From: Eubacterium sp.
GTDB lineage: Bacteria > Bacillota > Clostridia > Lachnospirales > Lachnospiraceae
Reading direction: 5' to 3'
Length of the DNA: 64,000 bases
Assembly (NCBI GenBank): GCA_017619835.1
Contig: JAFZRN010000006.1
Coordinates: 62,001-126,000 of the forward strand
Shown here: one piece after another, positions 16,926 to 26,100 of the stretch
Layout: each line of letters opens with the position of its first letter
How positions within the stretch are numbered: the stretch's first letter is position 1
Notes under the pieces: generated by a model
What the model saw: the letters and a program-made list of their open reading frames with translations, nothing else
What the model was told of the DNA's origin: nothing
The model's database searches: none
Translations under genes and position numbers: made by a program

Positions 16926-17153
16926 TATTCACGGTTGACTCAAAAACCACTCTTAAGTCCGCATCGAATAACGGTTTGTTTTTATGCAAGCATAAACAAA
17001 CCTATTATTCGATGCTCTATTGCTGCTATCGCAGCACTGAATCGTGATTTTTGAGTCACCTGCTTCGCAGGTATGAAATAAAAACAGTTGTATCAGCCTT
17101 TGGTTGCAAGCAACCACGTTCGATACAACTGTTTTTATTTCAACCGTGAATAG
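16925..17153. repeat. 229-bp nested palindromic element with 13-bp perfect terminal inverted repeats
   Basis: The ends (16925-16937 and 17141-17153) are perfect inverted repeats. Inside lie an arm 16938-16950 with 17044-17056 enclosing a hairpin of about 25 bp (16961-16987 with 16990-17015) and a 6-bp hairpin (17021-17026 with 17031-17036). A TTC-loop hairpin (17058-17063 with 17067-17072) follows, then a perfect 20-bp stem (17075-17094 with 17122-17141) carrying a small terminal hairpin (17102-17107 with 17110-17115). Nearly every base can pair. It has no ORF. It could be a MITE-like element or a structured RNA. The remaining bases up to dapF (17154-17249) hold a TATAAT at 17190-17195 without a convincing -35. 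Confidence 0.8.
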
Positions 17154-17249
17154 TAACATCTGTTATGCAAAACATACGCTTTTCTATCCTATAATAGTGT
17201 GGTACAATGTAGTTTGGTTTTTTATAACTTGAAATATAGGAGAATAGAA

Positions 17250-18134
17250 ATGAAGTTTACTAAGATGCACGGAATCGGAAATGATTATGTGTACGTTAAT
17301 GCAATTGAAAATGATATACCTGATCCGTCAGCACTTTCCATCGCCGTAAGTGACAGACATTTTGGGATTGGCTCCGATGGCCTTATCCTGATAAAGAAGA
17401 GTGATAAGGCGGACTTTATGATGGATATGTATAATGCCGACGGCTCACAGGGCAAGATGTGCGGAAACGGAATCCGCTGTGTCGGTAAATATGTATATGA
17501 TCACGGCCTTACAGATAAGACGGTCGTTACGATCGAAACACTGTCCGGTATCAAGACACTGGATCTTACCATTAAGCCTGTGGATGAGGTTCCGGGCTAT
17601 AAGGCAGTATCGAATAATGGTTTTGTGGTTTCGGATGCCACCGTAAATATGGGCGCTCCGATACTTAAGCCGGAGGATGTTCCGGTGATCGTTCCCGAGG
17701 GCTTTACTCCCGGTGAAGCAGCAGTCGGAATGCCGATAATGATAGACGGTACCGAGTATCTGGGAACCGCAGTATCCATGGGTAATCCCCATGTGATCGT
17801 CTTCGTTGATGATACTGACAACTACCCCCTCGAGAGTATCGGCCCTAAATTTGAGAATTATCGCCTGTTCCCCGACAGGATAAATACAGAGTTTGTTCAG
17901 GTTATAGACAGAAACTACGTTAAGATGCGTGTATGGGAAAGAGGTTCGGCAGAAACTATGGCCTGTGGAACCGGCGCCTGCGCTACGGTAGTTGCCTGCA
18001 TCCTGAACGGCAAGACAGATGATGAAGTGACGGTTTCACTTCGCGGCGGAGACCTTAAGATCCGCTGGGACAGAGAAGATAATCTCGTGTTCATGACCGG
18101 CCCCGCAACCACAGTTTTTGAAGGAGAGATATAG
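17250..18134 (+). CDS. dapF: Diaminopimelate epimerase
   Basis: Enzyme of 294 aa that interconverts LL- and meso-diaminopimelate for lysine and peptidoglycan. Both catalytic cysteines are present: C71 in KMCGNGIRC and C239 in MACGTGACA. The start MKFTKMHGIGNDY is the canonical N-terminus, which fixes ATG 17250 over an upstream in-frame start at 17199; TAGGAG precedes it. The next gene, dapL, follows by 12 bp and makes the substrate of this enzyme, so the pair forms a compact lysine/DAP module. Confidence 0.97.
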   Translation: MKFTKMHGIGNDYVYVNAIENDIPDPSALSIAVSDRHFGIGSDGLILIKKSDKADFMMDMYNADGSQGKMCGNGIRCVGKYVYDHGLTDKTVVTIETLSGIKTLDLTIKPVDEVPGYKAVSNNGFVVSDATVNMGAPILKPEDVPVIVPEGFTPGEAAVGMPIMIDGTEYLGTAVSMGNPHVIVFVDDTDNYPLESIGPKFENYRLFPDRINTEFVQVIDRNYVKMRVWERGSAETMACGTGACATVVACILNGKTDDEVTVSLRGGDLKIRWDREDNLVFMTGPATTVFEGEI

Positions 18135-18146
18135 GAGGAAAAAGTT

Positions 18147-19364
18147 ATGTTTAAAGCAAATGAAAATTATCTCAAATTACCGGGAAGCTACCTCTTCTCG
18201 ACAATCGCAAAGAAAGTAAGTGCTTATGCCGAGGCTAATCCCGACAAGAAGATCATCAGACTCGGAATCGGTGATGTTACACAGCCCCTCTGCCCCGCAG
18301 TTATAAATGCGCTTCATGCAGCTGTTGATGAGATGGCAAGCGCAGATACATTTAAGGGATATGCTCCCGATCTTGGTTATGCATTTTTAAGAGAGACTAT
18401 CGTTGAGAAGGCATTTAAGCCTCTCGGAGCAGAAGTCTATGCAGACGAAGTTTTCGTGAGCGACGGTGCTAAGTCCGACTCCGGAAATATCCAGGAGATA
18501 TTCACAAAGGATCAGAAGATTGCAGTCTGTGATCCTGTTTACCCCGTTTATGTTGATACAAATGTCATGGCAGGAAGAACCGGCACATATGATCCTTCGA
18601 CAGAGCTCTGGAGCGACGTCATTTACATGCCTTGTACTGCTGCAAATGGCTACGCACCTGAGATTCCTTCAGAAACACCTGATGTTATCTATCTCTGCTT
18701 CCCGAACAATCCTACGGGCGCAACGATTAAGAAGGATCAGCTTCAGGAGTGGGTTGACTATGCTAATAAGGTAGGCGCAGTGATCATCTACGATGCTGCT
18801 TACGAAGCATATATTTCAGAGGCTGATGTGCCCCATTCGATCTATGAGTGCGAGGGCGCAAGAACATGTGCTATCGAGATCAGATCATTCTCAAAGAATG
18901 CCGGATTTACCGGAACACGTCTCGGATATACGATCGTTCCGAAGGATATCAAGGATGCTGACGGTAACTCACTTAACGCACTCTGGGCAAGACGTCACGG
19001 AACAAAGTTCAACGGCGCTCCTTACATCATCCAGAAGGCCGGCGAGGCTGTATTCTCTGATGAGGGAATCCGTCAGACTTCCGAGCAGATTGCTTACTAT
19101 ATGAACAATGCCAAGTATATTCTTGAGGGACTTAAGGAAGCCGGATACACTGTTTCCGGTGGTGTGAATGCACCTTACATCTGGCTTAAGACACCTGATA
19201 ACATGACCAGCTGGGAGTTCTTCGATTATCTCCTCAGTGAGGCAAATGTAGTCGGAACACCGGGTTCGGGATTCGGACCAAGCGGAGAGGGCCATTTCCG
19301 CCTGACTGCATTTGGCAGCTATGAAAATACTGTCGAAGCTATCGACAGGATCAAGAAACTCTAA
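18147..19364 (+). CDS. dapL: LL-diaminopimelate aminotransferase
   Basis: PLP enzyme of 405 aa converting tetrahydrodipicolinate directly to LL-diaminopimelate, bypassing succinylated or acetylated intermediates. The PLP lysine is K250 in SFSKNAGFTGTRLGY. The N-terminal KLPGSYLFSTIAKKV and the FPNNPTGAT loop are typical of DapL rather than of general aspartate aminotransferases. The gene has a strong AGGAGG and lies next to dapF. This pathway is common in Lachnospiraceae and some other clostridia. Confidence 0.96.
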   Translation: MFKANENYLKLPGSYLFSTIAKKVSAYAEANPDKKIIRLGIGDVTQPLCPAVINALHAAVDEMASADTFKGYAPDLGYAFLRETIVEKAFKPLGAEVYADEVFVSDGAKSDSGNIQEIFTKDQKIAVCDPVYPVYVDTNVMAGRTGTYDPSTELWSDVIYMPCTAANGYAPEIPSETPDVIYLCFPNNPTGATIKKDQLQEWVDYANKVGAVIIYDAAYEAYISEADVPHSIYECEGARTCAIEIRSFSKNAGFTGTRLGYTIVPKDIKDADGNSLNALWARRHGTKFNGAPYIIQKAGEAVFSDEGIRQTSEQIAYYMNNAKYILEGLKEAGYTVSGGVNAPYIWLKTPDNMTSWEFFDYLLSEANVVGTPGSGFGPSGEGHFRLTAFGSYENTVEAIDRIKKL

Positions 19365-19382
19365 GATACGGATGAGGGGAAG

Positions 19383-20363
19383 ATGAGAGACGTTATAATA
19401 ACCGGTGCGACCGGAATGATAGGCTCGGAGGTGACACGCCAGCTCCTTCGTAAGGGCGTGAGCGTGACCGCGATAATAAGGCCTATGTCAGAAAATCTGG
19501 AATACCTGGAAGAGCTGGTTGAACAGGACAAAATTGAAATGGATAAGATCCGGACAGAGTCGGAGTCGGAGCATGGAACACTCCGTCTTATCGACTGTGA
19601 CCTTTCGGAACTGAGATCATTAAGAGATAAGCTTGGCTGGGAGCATGATGCTTTCTTCCATTTCGGATGGGCACATACATTCGGCCCGGGAAGAAATGAT
19701 GCTTCAAAGCAGGCTGTAAATATCACGGCTACCGTTGATGCTGTGCATCTTGCATATGAGACCGGCTGCAAATCATTTGTCGGTGCGGGAACTCAGGCTG
19801 AGTTCGGAATCGCGAGCGGCAAGCTTTCGGATGAGCTTCCGAAGGATCCGAGGACAGGATTTGGTATTGCAAAGCTTGCGGCATGCAGGCTGTCCCAGCT
19901 GGAATGCGAGAACTTAGGCATCAGGCACGTATGGGGAAGAATCCTCAGCTGCTATGGTCCCGGGGATAACAAGTCAACGATGATCATGTCTGCTATCAAG
20001 GCAATGCTTCTGAAGGAGCATATGGCATTTACCCCTGCCCAGCAGACATGGGATTATATATATGTTGAAGATCTTGCGAGAGCATTTATCTCGCTTGCCG
20101 AGGCGGGAAAGGATCAGACCTGCTATACGATCGGCTCGGGTGAGGCAAGACTTTTAAGTGATTATATTTATGCGATCCGCGATGCTATCGATCCTACGAT
20201 CGATGTGGGGATTGGAGAGAAGGATTATGATATAAACCAGGCAATGTATCTGGAAGCTGATATCACGGACCTTGTTGCTGATACGGGCTTTTTGCCTCAG
20301 ATAAGTTTCGAGGAAGGAATCAGAAGAACAATAGAATGGGTGAGGAAGACTTCACCCAATTAA
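19383..20363 (+). CDS. Extended SDR, NAD-dependent nucleotide-sugar epimerase/dehydratase-like
   Basis: Protein of 326 aa. The N-terminal Rossmann motif GATGMIG (residues 8-14) binds NAD(P). The usual catalytic YxxxK reads F160-G-I-A-K164, so the tyrosine is replaced by phenylalanine. The C-terminal half has the substrate-domain phrases WDYIYVEDLARA and GSGEARLLSDY. It resembles CDP- or dTDP-sugar reductase/epimerase enzymes in O-antigen clusters. It is followed 10 bp later by rfbC, so both probably make one deoxy sugar for the glycopolymer exported by the next two genes. Activity is uncertain because of the missing tyrosine. Confidence 0.82.
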   Translation: MRDVIITGATGMIGSEVTRQLLRKGVSVTAIIRPMSENLEYLEELVEQDKIEMDKIRTESESEHGTLRLIDCDLSELRSLRDKLGWEHDAFFHFGWAHTFGPGRNDASKQAVNITATVDAVHLAYETGCKSFVGAGTQAEFGIASGKLSDELPKDPRTGFGIAKLAACRLSQLECENLGIRHVWGRILSCYGPGDNKSTMIMSAIKAMLLKEHMAFTPAQQTWDYIYVEDLARAFISLAEAGKDQTCYTIGSGEARLLSDYIYAIRDAIDPTIDVGIGEKDYDINQAMYLEADITDLVADTGFLPQISFEEGIRRTIEWVRKTSPN

Positions 20364-20373
20364 GGAGAACAAA

Positions 20374-20961
20374 ATGGGAAAGATTACAGTAGAAAGTTGC
20401 GTGAAAAACGGAGTAACAATTGAAGGACTCAAGGTCATCACACCGACAGTATTCGGCGATGAGAGAGGCTACTTCATGGAGACCTACAACATGAATGATA
20501 TGAAGGAAGCGGGCATTCCCCTTGAATTCGTTCAGGATAATCAGAGCGCATCCAGAAAGGGCGTGCTGAGAGGACTTCATTTCCAGATCGAATTTCCTCA
20601 GGATAAGCTTGTAAGAGTTATCAACGGCGAGGTTTTCGATGTTGCCGTTGACTTAAGACCGGGCAGCGAGACCTTCGGTATGTGGTATGGCGTAAGGCTT
20701 TCTGCCGAGAACAAAAAGCAGTTCTTCATCCCTAAGAATTTTGCACACGGCTTCATAGTTCTTTCGGACTATGCCGAGTTCTGCTATAAATGTACTGATT
20801 TCTATCATCCGAATGATGAGGGCGGCCTTCTCTGGTCAGACCCCGACATCGGAGTTGAGTGGCCTCTTCCCGAGGGCATGACATATGACGACCTCATTTT
20901 ATCTGATAAAGATAAGGTATGGGGCGGAATCGAAGCTTATAAGAAAGAGCGTAATCTTTAA
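20374..20961 (+). CDS. rfbC: dTDP-4-dehydrorhamnose 3,5-epimerase-like enzyme
   Basis: Cupin enzyme of 195 aa. The catalytic-histidine motif VLRGLHFQ, the QDKLVRVINGEVFDVAVDLR strand, FAHGFIVLSD and YKCTDFYHP are all present, as in RmlC. It would epimerise a dTDP-4-keto-6-deoxy sugar on the way to L-rhamnose or a related sugar. The other Rml genes (rmlA, B, D) are not in the window. It lies 10 bp after an epimerase and 3 bp before the Wzm permease, so it belongs to the export operon. Confidence 0.88.
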   Translation: MGKITVESCVKNGVTIEGLKVITPTVFGDERGYFMETYNMNDMKEAGIPLEFVQDNQSASRKGVLRGLHFQIEFPQDKLVRVINGEVFDVAVDLRPGSETFGMWYGVRLSAENKKQFFIPKNFAHGFIVLSDYAEFCYKCTDFYHPNDEGGLLWSDPDIGVEWPLPEGMTYDDLILSDKDKVWGGIEAYKKERNL

Positions 20962-20964
20962 ATC

Positions 20965-21777
20965 ATGAACAAACGTAGATTCATACCCGCCGAGCTTTTC
21001 GAAAATCGAAAGATTGCTTTTACACTTGCAAAAAATGACTTCAGGACCAAATACGCAGGTTCATATCTTGGTATGGTCTGGGCATTTATCCAGCCCATCG
21101 TGACCATTCTCGTCTACTGGTTTATCTTCACGGTAGGCTTCAGACAGAACGAGAACCAGGAATATCCCTTCGTACTTTTTATTGTCGTGGGTATCGTACC
21201 GTGGTTTTTCTTCGCCGAAGCCATGAACGGCGGAACCGGTGCGCTGATCGACTACGACTACCTCGTCAAAAAAGTCATGTTCAATATTGACATCCTTCCC
21301 TTTGTGAAGGTCCTGTCCGCGCTGTTCGTGCATTCGTTCTTCATTATATTTTCAATCATACTTTGCATATGCATGGGCTTTGCACCGACTCTATACGCGC
21401 TTCAGCTAATTTATTACATTTTCTGTAACATAGTTTTTACGCTGGGTCTGGTGTATCTGACTGCTGCGATAAATGTCTTCCTCCGCGACCTGACTCAGTT
21501 CATCAGTATCTTCGTGCTGCAGATCGGCGTCTGGATCACACCTATCATGTGGGATGCTGAGAAGAGGCTCGGCCCGAAGCTCCTTACGGTATTCAAGCTG
21601 AACCCCATGTTCTATATTGTAAATGGTTTCAGGGACAGCATGCTCTATAAGAGATGGTTCTGGGAAGGCACCGGAATCTGGTGGACACTTTACTTCTGGA
21701 TCGTTACGATATTCGTATTCTGGTTCGGAGTACATATATTTAATAAATTAAAAGAATACTTCGCGGACGTATTATAG
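20965..21777 (+). CDS. ABC-2 polysaccharide export permease (Wzm/TagG type), copy 1
   Basis: Membrane protein of 270 aa with about six helices. It opens with the family phrase NDFRTKYAGSYLGMVWAFIQP and has GIVPWFFFAEAMNGG and NPMFYIVNGFRDSMLY. It would move an undecaprenyl-linked glycan across the membrane together with the ATPase that starts at the very next base. A second, clearly homologous pair sits at 55800-57928, so the strain exports two glycans or modifies one by two routes. Confidence 0.93.
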   Translation: MNKRRFIPAELFENRKIAFTLAKNDFRTKYAGSYLGMVWAFIQPIVTILVYWFIFTVGFRQNENQEYPFVLFIVVGIVPWFFFAEAMNGGTGALIDYDYLVKKVMFNIDILPFVKVLSALFVHSFFIIFSIILCICMGFAPTLYALQLIYYIFCNIVFTLGLVYLTAAINVFLRDLTQFISIFVLQIGVWITPIMWDAEKRLGPKLLTVFKLNPMFYIVNGFRDSMLYKRWFWEGTGIWWTLYFWIVTIFVFWFGVHIFNKLKEYFADVL

Positions 21778-23094
21778 ATGGATAAAGATATTGCAATAAA
21801 AGTTAATAATGTCTCTAAGATATATAATCTCTACGATTCTAATAAGGATCGTGCTCTTGGCATGCTCGGATTCAGGAGGGGCGTCAAGTATCGCGAGCAT
21901 CATGCACTTAAGGATGTCAGTTTCGAAGTAAATAAGGGTGACTGCGTCGGCATCATCGGTACAAACGGTGCCGGTAAATCCACGATGCTCAAGATCATAA
22001 CAGGTGTGCTTAGTCCCACCTCCGGAAGTGTGGATATCGATGGAAGGATCTCGGCTCTTCTCGAGCTGGGCGCCGGCTTCAACAGCCTTTACACCGGAAT
22101 TGAAAATATCTACCTGAACGGAACCATGATCGGCTTCTCGAAGGAGGAGATTGATTCAAGACTTGATGATATCCTCGAGTTTGCGGATATCGGCGATTTC
22201 GTTTATCAGCCTGTGAAGACATATTCTTCGGGTATGTTTGTAAGGCTCGCATTTGCGGTTGCAATAAATATCGACCCCGAGATTCTTATAGTCGATGAGG
22301 CGCTTTCCGTCGGCGACGCATTTTTCCAGAATAAATGCTTTAAGAAATTCGAGGACTTCAAGAACCGCGGCAAGACGATCCTTTTCGTAAGCCACGACCT
22401 TTCAAGCATCGAGAGATATTGTAGCAAGGCAATCCTTCTTGATCATGGAATCAACGTCGGAGAAGGTACACCCGGTGAAACCATCAACCGCTACAAGAAG
22501 CTTATGTCGGGTATGTCTGTTAAGGATCTCAAGGCTCAGGAGGAAGGAACCTACGTTCCGGGCGGTGCTTCAGCTGAAAATGCTTCGGCCGGCTCTAACG
22601 AATCGGAGAAGAAGTGGAAGGACAGCTTCCAGATAAATCCAAAGCTTGATGAATACGGCATCATGGATGCAAAGATAACCGACTTTGCGATCATGGACGA
22701 GCAGGGCAATCTGTCAGCGACTCTTATAAAAGGCTACAAGTTTCATATAAAATATAAGGTGGAATTCTTCGAGGATGTACAGGATCCAATCTTTACCTAT
22801 ACATTTAAAACACTGAAAGGGCAGGACGTTACCGGGACCAATACAATGTATGAAAATACCGGCGTGGGCCTTGCAAAGAAAGGCGATGTTTTCGTTATAG
22901 ATTTCGAACAGGAAATGTTCCTGCAGGGCGGCGACTATCTGCTTTCAATCAGCTGTACGAGCTTCGTAAACGGTGAGCTTACAGTTCATGACAGAATGTA
23001 CGATGTGCTGCTGATAAATGTGGTATCCAACAAAAATACGGTTGGGTTCTACGACATGAATTCCAAGGTAAGCGTTGAAAAGATAAATTCATAA
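21778..23094 (+). CDS. Polysaccharide export ATPase with C-terminal glycan-binding domain (Wzt type), copy 1
   Basis: ATPase of 438 aa. The nucleotide-binding domain (about 1-245) has Walker A GTNGAGKST (61-69), the short signature YSSGM and Walker B ILIVDEALSVGD. After a Ser/Ala-rich linker (about 260-285), a Wzt_C-type beta-sandwich (about 290-435) follows. In known systems this domain recognises the modified non-reducing end of the finished chain. Its sequence is strikingly close to that of the second Wzt (56606): DFAIMDEQGNL against DFAIFDENGNL, VEFFEDVQDP against VEFFEEVENP, and NTVGF near both ends. The two systems therefore probably recognise similar chain ends. Confidence 0.94.
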   Translation: MDKDIAIKVNNVSKIYNLYDSNKDRALGMLGFRRGVKYREHHALKDVSFEVNKGDCVGIIGTNGAGKSTMLKIITGVLSPTSGSVDIDGRISALLELGAGFNSLYTGIENIYLNGTMIGFSKEEIDSRLDDILEFADIGDFVYQPVKTYSSGMFVRLAFAVAINIDPEILIVDEALSVGDAFFQNKCFKKFEDFKNRGKTILFVSHDLSSIERYCSKAILLDHGINVGEGTPGETINRYKKLMSGMSVKDLKAQEEGTYVPGGASAENASAGSNESEKKWKDSFQINPKLDEYGIMDAKITDFAIMDEQGNLSATLIKGYKFHIKYKVEFFEDVQDPIFTYTFKTLKGQDVTGTNTMYENTGVGLAKKGDVFVIDFEQEMFLQGGDYLLSISCTSFVNGELTVHDRMYDVLLINVVSNKNTVGFYDMNSKVSVEKINS

Positions 23095-23121
23095 TAGAAA
23101 TGATAATCTATGTGATATAAG

Positions 23122-23153
23122 AAAAGCCAGGAAGATAATTCTTCCTGGCTTTT
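23122..23153. terminator. Bidirectional terminator between convergent genes
   Basis: A 14-bp stem (23122-23135 with 23140-23153) with a 4-nt loop is flanked by an A run on one side and a T run on the other. It can stop both the wzt transcript and the convergent adhesin transcript. Confidence 0.92.
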
Positions 23154-23173
23154 GTGATTAGGATAGTTAGTTA

Positions 23174-26100
23174 TCAATCTTCCTCTTCCCTGCGTCTACG
23201 CATCAGACTGAGCTTATGTAACAGGAAGAGCCATAATCCCATCGCAAGAATCAATGCAATGGATAAGAAGTTAAATGCGACATTTACACCGGTAGGTATT
23301 ATGATCGGTGCCCGCTCGTTAGTTACCTTAAAGGTATGAATATCTTCATCCTGCAGATATTCAAAGTCCTTCACGGCAGTGCTTCCGGATACGGTTACCC
23401 AATTAGCGGGATCCGGATCGGAGTTATCTACTGTGATAGTGATCGAATCCTCTAAAAGCTTATACCATTTAGCCGGAGTCTGCTCCGCAAGATAATACGT
23501 TCCATTCTCCAGAGATATTTCTGTAACCGGGTCGCCGGATTCGGTATACGCGAGCCATCCGTCATCGTCTGATGTTAAGGTATAAAGTGTATTCTGCGTT
23601 CCGTTTACCACGTTGTATAAGCGGAATACAGCTCCCTTGACTGGATTACCGGTGACTTTATCTACCTTCTTTATCGTTATAGTTGAAGCGGCTTTACGGT
23701 TGATATAGTTAATATCGCTGTTTCCGGTCTCGGCAATCAGGACCGTTACAGCATCAGTACGAATAGTGTTGACGTATGCGGCATATCCCGGTGCAGTTTC
23801 TTTAACCTGAAGGAAATATCCGACAGGAAGATCAGGAAGGGAAATGTCTTCTCCATCGCCAAGGGTAAAGGAGAAAGTATTAGCAGTATCGTCAAATGTT
23901 ATTCCTCTATTCAGTGCATTAAGTGCAGCCTTAAGGTCGTTTGAGATCGGAGAAGCAGTTGTTGAATTACTTGTCGGATACAGCTTTGCGGTAAAGTTGA
24001 ATGTTGTTCCGGGAGGTAATGTATGCCCTGCCGGAAGCTGAACATTCTTTGTAACTTTGATTGTACCAGTCTTCAGTGTATTTTCAAATTCTATCACAGC
24101 GTCATTCTGAATATCAGTGATTGTATATTCGAGTGACGAAGCCTTGGCTTCACCTTCTAATCCGACAGCAGTTGTATAATCTTCATCTGCCGTCTGCGTT
24201 ACTACCAACTTATAACCATTCGGAAGATCCTTTATAAGACGGGTTTCGTCATCTTTAAGAGTGAAGGTCATAACCTTTCTTCCATCACTGAAGGTTGCAT
24301 CGGTAATAGTACTTGGGAAAGGAACCTGAGTATCTCCATTCCAAAGAGTAGCTGTATATGTGAAATTCTTAGTCTTATCGCCGTATTCATCAGAAAGGAC
24401 GTTGTTCTTAACAGTAATATCGCTCGTATTCCGAGTATTTGTAAATGTTATTCCGCCGCCTTCCGAAGGTACTTGACTAAGTGTAAATGTCGCTCCGTCG
24501 GTATCCGTATCATCCGCATCATTAACAGATTCAGCTGTCCATCCCGGAGCATTTTCAGTAACAGTGATGCTTCCTCCAATCGGAACCCCGCGCAGGATAA
24601 CACTTTCACCATTCTTTAACGTAGCAGTTGTATATTCGGCAGGTGTTGTGACAGTGTTGCCCTGATCGTTTTTATAAGTAATATTCTCAAATACAAATTC
24701 TTCATCACCTGTAATGTAATCGTCATGTGTTACAACCTTTGTAAGCTTCACATCCGTCTTTGTACGGGTGTTGGTGAATGCTATGGGAACTTCGGTTCCT
24801 GCTGGGTACGTAGGAGATGCAGAAAGGGTATAATTTCTGTTATTATTGTAAATCCATGATGGATTGCTATTACGTGAATTTATTATTTCACTATCAGTTT
24901 CGACTTCTGGTTGATTATCGATTTTTACTTTCACAGTATAATTTGGATCAGAGGTTTCGGTTATAACCAATGATTGGAAGAAAATCGTTGCGCTTCTTGC
25001 CGTACTACTGTTGACATTTCCGGTTTGTTCAGATTCGTCATAATACAAGGATATTGTAAATGATTCGCCATCTTTTAGTTTATATGTTTGAGAATCAGTT
25101 TCTGATGTTTCTGTTAATTCTGTATTATAATTATATCCTGACCAATTACTTCCACTTCTGGTCACTGTTAATTTAGAATATGTTGTTACGACTTTGGCGG
25201 TAAAAGAAAACTCTTTTGATAACTGTTCGGTTGTTAAATCTGATCCATCACCATTTTCAACAGTTTTGCTGATAGTAACATCGATATGGTCTGCATTAAT
25301 CCAAGAAGTATATAGATCAGTGTTGCTTAAAACTGGTGTACCAAAATCATAGATATTTGTTATTTGATCTATCGTTTTGGATGCATTCTGATGACTATCC
25401 ACGGTTGACCAACGATAAAACTGATGGGATGCGTTCCATGTCGGTGACGTTGGCATACGAACCGTATCACCCTTAGCAAGTGTCACTGTATATGTACGGT
25501 TATTTCCCGGAACAAAATATTCATTATCCGTATCATGCCATGTGTGGTCATTGGTCAGATGGAAGGTGACGGTGACATTTTCACCCCAAACTGCATAGAG
25601 AGTCATTCCGGCATCTACTTCGGTGTCGAAATTCCAAAGTTTATCACGCTTGATGATAGTCATGTTATTGATTCCGGCACTTTCATCTGTTCCCGGCAAT
25701 GTATATCCTGCAGGATCGCAGGCAGCCACATCTGGATCGGAGGTCCAGCCTACAAATGTATAGCCTGTTCTTGTAGGATCCGAAGGCTTTGTAGCTGTGG
25801 CAGTATTATTTCCACTCAGGTCGACGGGTTCATAAGGAAGACCGTCTTCATCTACATATATAAGAGAAGCATCATCAGCAACCTGCTGATAGCTATTTCC
25901 TGTTCTGGTATCAGTCCAGTTACCGCCGTTAACATCATAGAAGATTGTATCGATACCATCGAAATATACATGTACTCCTTCAGAATCAGTGTGAAGTGTA
26001 TCGGTTAATGTATAGGTAGCATGAGAAGATCTGTCAGCTAAAGCGCTGGCAGTCTGATTACCATCAAAGAAGCTTGTCACGTTCAGGAGCTGAGCGGTAT

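Noticed and set aside
16925..17153. Insertion sequence with transposase
   Set aside because: There are perfect terminal inverted repeats, but the 229 bp hold no coding frame and no clear target duplication, so only a MITE-like or RNA element is proposed.
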